7,528 nucleotides of DNA from Candidatus Aminicenantota bacterium. Its GTDB lineage: Bacteria > Acidobacteriota > Aminicenantia > S016-38. The notes beneath the pieces were generated by a model. The model was not told where the DNA came from. It did no database searches and saw nothing but the letters and a program-made list of their open reading frames with translations. How positions within the stretch are numbered: position 1 is the first letter of the stretch; each line of letters opens with the position of its first letter. The translations under genes were made by a program, and so were the position numbers. Location: NCBI GenBank assembly GCA_021161165.1, contig JAGHBF010000112.1, positions 1 to 7,528 on the forward strand. The letters run 5' to 3'. Below, in pieces: positions 1-6,443 of the stretch.

Positions 1-170
1 ATTATAAAGCCTGAAAAATTCTTTAACGGGAATTTTACTTCATCCGCCCCCTTCCCCTGATAACCCCAGACAAAATCCCTCAACCCCCATTTACCAGAAG
101 GACCCCTGCTGCACCCGGAGAGCAGAATTAATAAAAGTAAAATGGTGAAAAAAGAAGATAATTTCTTCAT
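1..170 (-). CDS. Partial lipoprotein precursor (N-terminal 56 codons)
   Basis: Reading the minus strand from ATG at 170-168 gives 56 open codons with no stop to the window edge, so the gene is cut off on the left. The N-terminus is a textbook bacterial lipoprotein signal: MKK, a hydrophobic stretch (FFTILLLLILL), then the lipobox L-S-G-C with the acylated cysteine at residue 20. The product is therefore expected to be exported, lipidated by Lgt and cleaved by the type II signal peptidase, and then anchored to a membrane. The mature part begins C-S-R-G-P-S-G-K-W-G and is rich in Gly and aromatic residues; I do not recognise a family in the roughly 37 residues visible. Serine at +2 would favour outer-membrane sorting if the E. 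coli rule applies here. The start is supported by a TTGACG/TAGAAT promoter placed so that transcription should begin at the ATG. The gene is divergent from the DUF1848 gene. Its function is unknown. Confidence 0.82.
   Translation of the reverse strand, partial: MKKLSSFFTILLLLILLSGCSRGPSGKWGLRDFVWGYQGKGADEVKFPLKNFSGFI
47..88 (-). other. G-rich tract on the coding strand, possible G-quadruplex
   Basis: On the minus (coding) strand of the lipoprotein gene there are five runs of three to five G: 88-84, 79-77, 67-64, 57-54 and 51-47. The connecting segments are 4, 9, 6 and 2 bases long. The 9-base segment exceeds the usual 7-base limit, so this is a relaxed rather than canonical G-quadruplex motif. 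It stands out in an AT-rich window. It could also simply reflect Gly/Trp codons in the mature lipoprotein. Confidence 0.35.
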
Positions 171-205
171 TAAATCATTCTAAAATTTGAGAAAATTTCC
201 GTCAA
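171..205 (-). promoter_or_regulatory. Sigma70-type leaderless promoter of the lipoprotein gene
   Basis: On the minus strand, TTGACG (205-200) and TAGAAT (182-177) are separated by exactly 17 bp, each one base from the sigma70 consensus. Six bases (GATTTA, 176-171) then lead directly to the ATG at 170. With the usual six bases between the -10 box and +1, the transcript would start on the A of the start codon, so no 5' leader is expected. No purine-rich Shine-Dalgarno sequence lies upstream of the ATG, which agrees. This is the best-formed promoter in the window. Confidence 0.75.
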
Positions 206-240
206 GTAGAATCCCCAATTTGCGTGGAGGCAGCGAGGGG

Positions 241-272
241 ATAGAGACAGTCTGATGGAATAGAGATAGTCT
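241..272. repeat. Imperfect 13-bp direct repeat between the divergent promoters
   Basis: ATAGAGACAGTCT (241-253) recurs as ATAGAGATAGTCT (260-272) with one mismatch. The copies start 19 bp apart, close to two helical turns, so both would face the same side of the DNA. They lie between the two divergent promoters, about 70-100 bp upstream of the predicted lipoprotein start and 90-120 bp upstream of the DUF1848 start. This is a reasonable place for a regulator binding to two half-sites. The factor is unknown and the regulatory role is inferred. Confidence 0.5.
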
Positions 273-349
273 TTTGCTAAACACTATTCTTCATTAGATA
301 AGAGAATATTACGCATTTCTTTACTCGATTATAAATAAACAATGAGTGA

Positions 350-361
350 TAAAATTCTGAT
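350..361 (+). promoter_or_regulatory. -10 element placing the DUF1848 transcript start at its ATG
   Basis: TAAAAT (350-355), one base off the TATAAT consensus, is followed by six bases (TCTGAT) and then ATG at 362, which predicts a leaderless mRNA. No Shine-Dalgarno sequence precedes the ATG. I see no good -35 at 16-18 bp, so on its own this call would be weak. It is the identical spacing at the lipoprotein and clp genes that supports it. An alternative -10, TATAAA (330-335), would give a leader of about 20 bases but still without a ribosome-binding site. Confidence 0.5.
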
Positions 362-1219
362 ATGATAAAACCTGCAATAATAAGCGCTTCCCGCAGAACG
401 GATATTCCCGCATTTTACCTCAGGTGGCTGGTTGAAGGAATAAAAAAAGAAGAGGTTACAGTGAGAGGCCCCTATGGAAGAATGTATAGAGTGAACCTTT
501 CCCCGGAAAGAGTGCACACTCTGGTTCTCTGGTCTAAAAATTTTCTACCCTTACTAAAAAATGCTTATGGTTCAATTGAGGCCTTGAAGAAATATTCGCA
601 AATATATTTTCTTTTTACAATAACAGGTTTGGGTGGGACTAAGTGGGAAATAAATGTTCCTTCACCGGAAAAAACTATACGCCAGCTGGAGCCTCTGAGT
701 GAGATAGCTGGGCCTGAAAGAATCGGACTAAGATTTGACCCTGTAGTTCACTGGAAGGAAGGAGATAAGACCAAAAGTAATCTCCAATTTTTCGAAAGGC
801 TGGCTCCCGTACTTTCCTCCATCGGAATAAAAAGGGTTATATTCAGTTTTGTACAATGGTATCCCAGGGCTGTAAAAAGAACCAGAAATGCTGGAATAGA
901 ATTTTATGATCCACCTGCTGAAGAAAAGAGACGCGAGGCAAGTTACCTTCTGGACATTGCAAAAACTTACCATCTCTCTTTAGAAGCCTGTTCTCAACCT
1001 GAGTCTTTTCTGATTAAAGGGATAAAAAAAGGGGCCTGCATTAATGCCGAATTGCTTTCCTCACTGCATCCATTCGGATGGACGATTTCGCCAGGAAAAG
1101 ATGCAGGGCAGAGAGCTCTGTGTGGTTGCAGCAAATCCATTGATATAGGGAGTTATTCATTACCATGCGGACATATATGCCTTTATTGCTATGCCAATCC
1201 TAAACTTAGAATTCATTAA
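362..1219 (+). CDS. DUF1848 family protein with C-terminal radical-SAM-like Cys cluster
   Basis: The 285-residue product opens with IISASRRTDIPAFY (residues 6-19), the hallmark start of the DUF1848 family, and is about the usual family length. The body looks like an alternating alpha/beta protein, with likely strands at residues 80-88 (IYFLFTITG), 120-127 (RIGLRFDP) and 157-164 (KRVIFSFV), compatible with a barrel fold. The C-terminus holds a cysteine cluster: C254 and C256, then C269-x3-C273-x2-C276 followed by Y-A-N. The last three match the CX3CX2C spacing of radical SAM enzymes, including an aromatic residue before the third Cys, but sit at the wrong end of the protein. The family is known for this and its function is not established; iron-sulfur binding is inferred. 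The start is chosen because the family motif begins five codons in and a -10 box sits at the leaderless spacing. The gene stands alone: the divergent lipoprotein gene is upstream, and clp lies 130 bp downstream with its own promoter. Confidence 0.9.
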   Translation: MIKPAIISASRRTDIPAFYLRWLVEGIKKEEVTVRGPYGRMYRVNLSPERVHTLVLWSKNFLPLLKNAYGSIEALKKYSQIYFLFTITGLGGTKWEINVPSPEKTIRQLEPLSEIAGPERIGLRFDPVVHWKEGDKTKSNLQFFERLAPVLSSIGIKRVIFSFVQWYPRAVKRTRNAGIEFYDPPAEEKRREASYLLDIAKTYHLSLEACSQPESFLIKGIKKGACINAELLSSLHPFGWTISPGKDAGQRALCGCSKSIDIGSYSLPCGHICLYCYANPKLRIH

Positions 1220-1311
1220 AATTTAATCAATAATACCCCTAAAATGCACACCTTGGGTGCAAGATAATAAAAAAACCTTTTTCCCCCTGACTTTTTTCAT
1301 CCACATTTATG

Positions 1312-1323
1312 TTGAAATTTCAA
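1312..1323. repeat. Perfect 12-bp palindrome TTGAAATTTCAA at the clp promoter
   Basis: TTGAAA-TTTCAA is a perfect dyad with no spacer, lying 15 bp upstream of the clp -10 box. It covers the position where a -35 element would sit and its left half itself resembles TTGACA. A bound protein would be expected to compete with RNA polymerase, so it is a candidate operator for a stress-type repressor. It does not match the CIRCE element (TTAGCACTC inverted repeat) or the CtsR heptad repeat that commonly control clp genes. AT-rich DNA makes chance palindromes likelier, so the role is inference. Confidence 0.45.
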
Positions 1324-1349
1324 AATCCCTTCCGGTGTATAATTTATTC
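1312..1349 (+). promoter_or_regulatory. Leaderless promoter of the clp-like gene
   Basis: A perfect TATAAT (1338-1343) is followed by exactly six bases (TTATTC) and the ATG at 1350. TTGAAA (1312-1317) is the best -35-like hexamer but lies 20 bp away, which is long, so the promoter may rely mainly on its -10 box or on an activator. No Shine-Dalgarno sequence precedes the ATG. The promoter falls inside the longer reading frame that begins at GTG 1257, so that upstream start is rejected. Confidence 0.6.
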
Positions 1350-4100
1350 ATGAGAAAAACAATTTTACAGAAATTCCCATTCCTTAAAGGAAAAGACCCT
1401 GTGGAAAATGCCATAAAATTTACTCTTGCAGTTCAATTTGCAGAAATGCACCGTAGCTCATGGTTTTCTCTTTCTCTTTCAAGGACATTTCCTGATCCTT
1501 TGAATCTCTTCACCCGCGCCTCCCTTCTTTTCCAGTTAAAATTTCTCGGACAGTACAGAAGCAGGGTATTTAATGATAGATACCTCAAGGCGGTAGACAA
1601 ATTGTTAGGAAATCCTGAAAGCAAAAAAATAGAGGAAGAATTTCTTAAAGCTATTGAGGAAAATATTGAACCTCCCATTAAACCTTTAAGTTTCGATGAA
1701 ATGGAACAGGGAAAAGATTCGCTGATAATCCCTGCTGAAAGCGGAATATTAATCCTTGACCCATTTGTAAAAAGCATAAACGGAGAAGTATTTTTCCTTT
1801 CAGGAGCAAGAGGAAATTTTCTCCTTTACCGTTCAGGAGATCGAGAAAAGATTTTTAAGTCCTCAGATCTTAAAAATACTGTAGGAGAATTCATGCTAAA
1901 AAATTTATTCGTTGAAGCTGCTGAGAGACTTTTAGGCCATGAAGAATTAAGCATCCTTAAACAGGGCTGGGAACTATTTCTGAAAGGAAAACTTGATGGG
2001 GCAGCAAGTCTTCTGGAAGTAGCAAGAAGTAAATATGGGGATTTCCCTGCCCTTCTTTATATCCTTGCAAGTATTTACAGAAGGGCAGGAAATGCTCATG
2101 ATCTGGAAAGAATAGCCCAGAGAATGGTAAGTCTTTATCCCGAGCTTGACAGGTCATACGAAGTCCTCTCATGGCACTCCCAGACTATAAACGCAGAAAG
2201 TCAGCTTAAAGCCGCCCTAAAAAAGGGAGAAAGGTTAAACCCAAAAAACATTTATTTCAAAAGAAGACTTATAGAGATTGGAAGGACTGAAGAACAGGAA
2301 GAAAGTTTCTTGTATGTTATGAACGGCCTCGAATATGAGGAAATAATAGGCAGAGAAAACGAAATACAGGAAATATTTGAGGCTTTAAACTGCAAATACA
2401 AAAGCAATGTTCTCATTGTAGGAGAAGAAGGAGTAGGAAAAACTGCCATTGTAGAGGAAATCGTAAGAAGGATAGACGAAGGGCTTGCACCAGAGTATCT
2501 TGCCGGACGTAAAATATTCAAACTAAATTTTGCAAGGTCCATAGCAGGGACTAAATTCAGGGGTCAATTCGAAGAAAGAATGCTTAATGTTCTGAAAAAA
2601 GTGAAGGAGCAGAATGGGATTCTATTCCTCGATGATATTCATTTTCTTATATCACCGTCTTTCTCCAAAGGAGCCGGTCTGGATGTTGCAGGAGTCCTTC
2701 TCCCTGAAATGGAAAAGGGCGGTCTTCAAATTATAGCCACTACAACCTATAGCAGCCTTAATGATCTAAAGGAAAACACCCCAGCCTTTGTCAGAAGACT
2801 CCAGGTAATTAAAATCAATGAAATACCGGACGCACTTATGGAGGAAATTCTGGAAAGGAAAAAATCAGCTATTGAATTACACCATGGGGTAATAATCCCT
2901 TCACCTCTTATTAATAATGTAGTGGAACTTGCTCATCTTTACCTCCCTGAAAAGAAACTACCTGAAATGGCCATAGATATAATAGACCGGGCAGCTTCAA
3001 AGGTGGCAGTCAGTTTTTCCTCAGGGGAAAGGAAATTCCCTGAAGTCAACCTATACGACATTCAAAAAACGGTAGCTCAGATGAGCGGACTACCAGAAGA
3101 GGAAATAAAAACCTCCAGCAGGGACACTGTAGCAAATCTTGAGGAAAAGCTAAAAGAGGAAATTGTAGGACAGGACGAAGCCATAGAAAAAGTAGCAAAA
3201 GTAATAAGAACTGCTAAATTGGGCCTTGATATAGACAGCCGTAGACCTGACGGAGTTTTCCTATTTGTAGGCCCCACAGGGGTGGGAAAAACAGAAACAG
3301 CACGGGCTCTTGCAAGGGTTTTATTCGGTAACGAAAAAAGGCTTTTAAGAATAGATATGTCCCAGCTTATGGAAAAACACGCATATTCTGAACTGGTGGG
3401 AGCACCTCCCGGTTATGTGGGCTATTATGACCAGAATCAGCTTACAGACAGGATAATAGCCCAACCCAACTCTATTATTCTTCTTGATGAAGTGGAAAAA
3501 GCTCATCCAATGGTACTCAATGTTTTCCTTCAAGTTTTCGACGCAGGAAGGTTAACCGACGGAAGAGGACGGACTGCTTATTTCAATCATGCTACCGTAA
3601 TTATGACTTCAAATATAGGAACAGAGCTATATTTCAAATCCAAAGTGGGATTCGATTGGACGAGGGCTGAGGAATCAGAAATAATGCAGGAAATCAAAAA
3701 TTATTTTTCACCCGAATTTCTCAACAGGATTGACGAAATAGTTTTCTTTAAGCCGCTGACAATAGACCATGTTAAGAAGATTATTGACCTCCAACTACGG
3801 GAAGTCAGAAAGAGACTGAAACTCGACGGAAAGGCTCTGATTTTATCCGAGAAAGCAAAAGAGGAAATTGCAAAAAAAGGGTATTCAAGAGAATATGGAG
3901 CAAGAAGGCTGGCAAGAACCATAAGAGAAATGCTCCTTGATAAAATTGCTATCGCAAAGCTCGCCGAAAATTGGGATAGTATAAGGACTATATATGCAGA
4001 GTTAAAAAATGGGGAAATTGTTCTCCGTTTATCGCAAGAGCCCCCAGTTGAGCCTCAGGAAACTTTAGCAGAAGAGAATTTAAAAGAACAAGCCAAATAA
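1350..4100 (+). CDS. ClpA/ClpC/ClpE-type two-ring AAA+ unfoldase with novel TPR-like N-terminus
   Basis: This 916-residue protein is predicted to be an ATP-driven hexameric protein unfoldase in the cytoplasm. Residues 330-570 form AAA+ ring 1: Walker A GEEGVGKT (358-365), pore loop KFRG (402-405), Walker B ILFLDD (424-429) and Arg-finger pair R482-R483. Residues 598-895 form ring 2: Walker A GPTGVGKT (641-648), pore loop GYVG (688-691), Walker B LLDE (711-714), sensor 1 TSN (753-755), Arg finger R793 and sensor 2 in GAR (850-852). Only about 20 residues separate the end of ring 1's small domain from the linker to ring 2, so the ClpB-type M-domain coiled coil is absent. V766-G767-F768 sits where ClpC carries its ClpP-docking VGF loop. 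Residues 1-200 match no Clp N-domain I know, and 201-300 look like two or three TPR-like helix pairs. The Walker B glutamate of ring 1 is Asp (D429). The tail (895-916) is acidic and probably disordered. The start is ATG 1350 because of the promoter position. I withhold a gene symbol since the N-terminus is not ClpA, ClpB or ClpC. Confidence 0.88.
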   Translation: MRKTILQKFPFLKGKDPVENAIKFTLAVQFAEMHRSSWFSLSLSRTFPDPLNLFTRASLLFQLKFLGQYRSRVFNDRYLKAVDKLLGNPESKKIEEEFLKAIEENIEPPIKPLSFDEMEQGKDSLIIPAESGILILDPFVKSINGEVFFLSGARGNFLLYRSGDREKIFKSSDLKNTVGEFMLKNLFVEAAERLLGHEELSILKQGWELFLKGKLDGAASLLEVARSKYGDFPALLYILASIYRRAGNAHDLERIAQRMVSLYPELDRSYEVLSWHSQTINAESQLKAALKKGERLNPKNIYFKRRLIEIGRTEEQEESFLYVMNGLEYEEIIGRENEIQEIFEALNCKYKSNVLIVGEEGVGKTAIVEEIVRRIDEGLAPEYLAGRKIFKLNFARSIAGTKFRGQFEERMLNVLKKVKEQNGILFLDDIHFLISPSFSKGAGLDVAGVLLPEMEKGGLQIIATTTYSSLNDLKENTPAFVRRLQVIKINEIPDALMEEILERKKSAIELHHGVIIPSPLINNVVELAHLYLPEKKLPEMAIDIIDRAASKVAVSFSSGERKFPEVNLYDIQKTVAQMSGLPEEEIKTSSRDTVANLEEKLKEEIVGQDEAIEKVAKVIRTAKLGLDIDSRRPDGVFLFVGPTGVGKTETARALARVLFGNEKRLLRIDMSQLMEKHAYSELVGAPPGYVGYYDQNQLTDRIIAQPNSIILLDEVEKAHPMVLNVFLQVFDAGRLTDGRGRTAYFNHATVIMTSNIGTELYFKSKVGFDWTRAEESEIMQEIKNYFSPEFLNRIDEIVFFKPLTIDHVKKIIDLQLREVRKRLKLDGKALILSEKAKEEIAKKGYSREYGARRLARTIREMLLDKIAIAKLAENWDSIRTIYAELKNGEIVLRLSQEPPVEPQETLAEENLKEQAK

Positions 4101-6443
4101 TCACCACAAAAAACCTATTCTGCGAAATAATAGTGAAATACCGAGTTCCCTTGACCTTCTTGCGGGAGAAGGGGTTCCAAATTTGTGAATAAAAACTATC
4201 TCTTTATCTCTTTCTTCGCATATTTCAAAACCCATCATTTCTATTTTTTCCCTCTCTTCCACAGGACTTGAATAAAAGGCTCCTTGAAGCTTTGAAATTA
4301 CCTTCCTGTCTGTCCTTTTTACAGAAATGAACTTTAAACCTTCAATAGTTTTAGAATTCCAGACTTCCAAATCTTTTTCGCTTATTTGAGAGGTAAATTC
4401 CACCTCTGCCAGCTCCTTTTCTCCTTCTACTCCAAGAGGAAGCGCAGGGGGAAGGCTAATCCTTGGTTTTGGATGAAATCCCTGACTGAAGGAAACTGGT
4501 GCGCCTGACCTTCTGAAAATCCTTTCCATGGTTTTCAAAATATCTGTCTGTGAAAGGTATTTGGCCACACCCTTTTTCTGGTATTCAATGAGATAAAGAA
4601 ATCTCCCCTCTTCCTTTCTCGGGAAAAGCTTCTCTTTTAACTCTATCTTCGAAGGAAAACGCTTTCTTGCCACTTTCCAGTATTCACAACCCCTGCATCT
4701 ACCACAAAGCAAATCCAGACAGGAAGGTGTTTTTTCACCTTTTAAAGCTCGCTGAAACTCTATTTTAAGGTATTCCTTGTAAACACCGGGGTCCATGTGA
4801 TCCCATGGTAGAGGCTCGTCATATGGAAAATCCCCGGTGAAAATAGCTGGATCCACACCCTCATCAACGAATGCATCCTCCCAGAGTTTAAAATTGAAGT
4901 GGTCTGACCATGCCTCAAGAATTCCTCCTCTCTCAAACACCCTTTTTATTACTCTTCCTGCTTTAAAATCTCCTCTTGAAAGGAATGCTTCCAGGAAACT
5001 CTGGTCAATATTATGGAAATTTATTTTTATGTTTTTCCACCTCTTAATTAAATTTAAAATTATCCTTTGCTTCTCTCTTAAACTTTTTTCCTCTTCAAAG
5101 CCTAACCACTGAAATGCGGTCCATGGCATGGGCACAAAATTTGAAATTGATGTAACAATAAGAGGCTTTTTACCAAGTAATTTTTCCCCTATGCTTGAAA
5201 TTTTAAAAAGTAGCGCAGCTATTCCCCTTATATCTTCCTCGTCTTCTGTAGGAAGACCTATCATAAAATAAAATTTCAGTCTTTTCCATCCAAGTTTAAA
5301 GGCTGTTTCTGCAGCATTTATTATTTCCTCCTCGCTGGTTCCTTTGTTTATAACAGAACGAAGTCTCTCTGTGCCTGCCTCAGGAACGATGGTAAAACTC
5401 GTCTTTCTCAGGTCGGCAATTATAGAAGCAACCTCAGGGTCCTGAAGTATTGAAGGTCTTAGGGAAGGCAGAGAAACAGATATTCTCCATCTTTTAAATT
5501 CAGGATAAAGAGCCAGAAGCAGGCTATGAAATTCCGGGTAATCAGCGGTGGAAAGAGAAGAAAAACTAACCTCCTCATATCCCGTCTTTCTCAGGCTTCT
5601 TACTATGGAATTAGCGGTCCTGTTTATATCCCTGGCTCTGAATGGAGCGTAAATTTGAGTCGCCTGACAGAAACGGCATTTCTGGGGACATCCTCTTGCA
5701 ATTTCCCAGGAAAGCCTGTCAAATACGGATTCTCCATGGGAAAGGATAGCGTCTTCCGGGAACGGAAATTCATCCGGATTTAAAATAACCCTTTTCTTAA
5801 CTTTTATACCTTCCATATAATGGTGCCCACGGGGATGCAATATTCTTTTTGAAGGGTCAGGTATATAAACCCCCTTCATTTCGGAAATTGCGCCAAGCCT
5901 TTCTTCTCTGTTTTTTGTTTCTCTTAAAATCGGTAAAGCATCCGAAAAAAATAGTTCCCCATCTCCAAAATAAAAGAAATCTACAAAATCTGCGATTGGT
6001 TCGGGGTTTATCACATTGGGTCCCCCAGCCCCGATTATGGGTTCCCCCTCCCTCCTCTCCTCTCTGTAAATTGGAATCCCAGAAAGACGAAGCATCCACA
6101 GAAGGTTCGTATAATTCAATTCATATAAAAGCGAAAAGGCTAAAAGATCAAATTTTTTAAGGGGCGTTTTGGTCTCAAGAGAAAACAGAGGCACATTATT
6201 ATTTTCCATTTTCATAACCATGTCGATATCTGGCATAAAAACCCTTTCTGCTGAGGCGTAGGGAAATGAGTTTATAAAGAAATAAAGGATTCTTAGTCCT
6301 ATGTAACTCATCCCTATTTCATAAAGGTCTGGATATGCAAGAGCGACCCTGACTTCGGCGTGGTTTTTGACAATGGAGCCGAATTCTCCTCCTGTGTATC
6401 TAAATGGTTTTTTCACATTCCCTAAAAGTTCTTCTATTTCCAT
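4101..6443 (-). CDS. B12-binding-type radical SAM protein fused to DUF2344 (TIGR03960 + TIGR03936 type)
   Basis: The 780-residue product joins two domains that are separate genes in many bacteria. Residues 30-170 resemble a degenerate cobalamin-binding Rossmann domain, ending in IIGAGGPNVINPEP and the FGDGE motif (159-163). The radical SAM core follows, with C252-x3-C256-x2-C259 for the 4Fe-4S cluster and the conserved MIGLPTEDEEDI strand and loop (394-405). A second Cys cluster, C575-x4-C580-x2-C583-x2-C586, probably binds another Fe-S centre or zinc. Residues 614-780 are DUF2344, recognisable by YLSQTDILKTMERIFRRSG and the GFHPKPRISLPPALPLGVEGE block (655-675), somewhat short at its end. 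The family's reaction and substrate are unknown. ATG 6443 is preferred over GTG 6449 because AAAGG lies seven bases upstream of the ATG but only one from the GTG. The gene overlaps rodA by 10 bp, so translational coupling is likely. Its stop codon abuts the clp stop codon. Confidence 0.9.
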   Translation of the reverse strand: MEIEELLGNVKKPFRYTGGEFGSIVKNHAEVRVALAYPDLYEIGMSYIGLRILYFFINSFPYASAERVFMPDIDMVMKMENNNVPLFSLETKTPLKKFDLLAFSLLYELNYTNLLWMLRLSGIPIYREERREGEPIIGAGGPNVINPEPIADFVDFFYFGDGELFFSDALPILRETKNREERLGAISEMKGVYIPDPSKRILHPRGHHYMEGIKVKKRVILNPDEFPFPEDAILSHGESVFDRLSWEIARGCPQKCRFCQATQIYAPFRARDINRTANSIVRSLRKTGYEEVSFSSLSTADYPEFHSLLLALYPEFKRWRISVSLPSLRPSILQDPEVASIIADLRKTSFTIVPEAGTERLRSVINKGTSEEEIINAAETAFKLGWKRLKFYFMIGLPTEDEEDIRGIAALLFKISSIGEKLLGKKPLIVTSISNFVPMPWTAFQWLGFEEEKSLREKQRIILNLIKRWKNIKINFHNIDQSFLEAFLSRGDFKAGRVIKRVFERGGILEAWSDHFNFKLWEDAFVDEGVDPAIFTGDFPYDEPLPWDHMDPGVYKEYLKIEFQRALKGEKTPSCLDLLCGRCRGCEYWKVARKRFPSKIELKEKLFPRKEEGRFLYLIEYQKKGVAKYLSQTDILKTMERIFRRSGAPVSFSQGFHPKPRISLPPALPLGVEGEKELAEVEFTSQISEKDLEVWNSKTIEGLKFISVKRTDRKVISKLQGAFYSSPVEEREKIEMMGFEICEERDKEIVFIHKFGTPSPARRSRELGISLLFRRIGFLW

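Noticed and set aside
285..308. TATTCT/AGAATA inverted repeat with a 12-base spacer upstream of DUF1848
   Set aside because: Six-base AT-rich arms are expected by chance in this region; no flanking extension of the symmetry.
1215..1227. ATTAAAATTTAAT palindrome over the DUF1848 stop codon
   Set aside because: Pure A/T sequence at a stop codon; low information and likely coincidental.
1245..1261. TGCAC/GTGCA hairpin after the DUF1848 gene as an intrinsic terminator
   Set aside because: The stem is only 5 bp with a 7-base loop and no T-run follows on the plus strand; there is no minus-strand gene for it to serve in the other direction.
1257..1349. Upstream in-frame GTG start extending the clp-like protein by 31 residues
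   Set aside because: The extension covers the TATAAT box and the palindrome, has no Shine-Dalgarno sequence, and encodes a low-quality hydrophobic leader; ATG 1350 fits the leaderless spacing.
1350..4100. Calling the AAA+ protein ClpB
   Set aside because: The M-domain is missing, a VGF docking loop is present, and the N-domain is not ClpB-like.
4155..4172. CCTTCT/AGAAGG stem as a bidirectional terminator for the convergent genes
   Set aside because: No U-tract on either strand and it lies within radical SAM codons.
5526..6160. Open frames on the plus strand opposite the radical SAM gene
   Set aside because: They are antisense to a well-supported coding region, have no ribosome-binding site or promoter, and give compositionally odd peptides.
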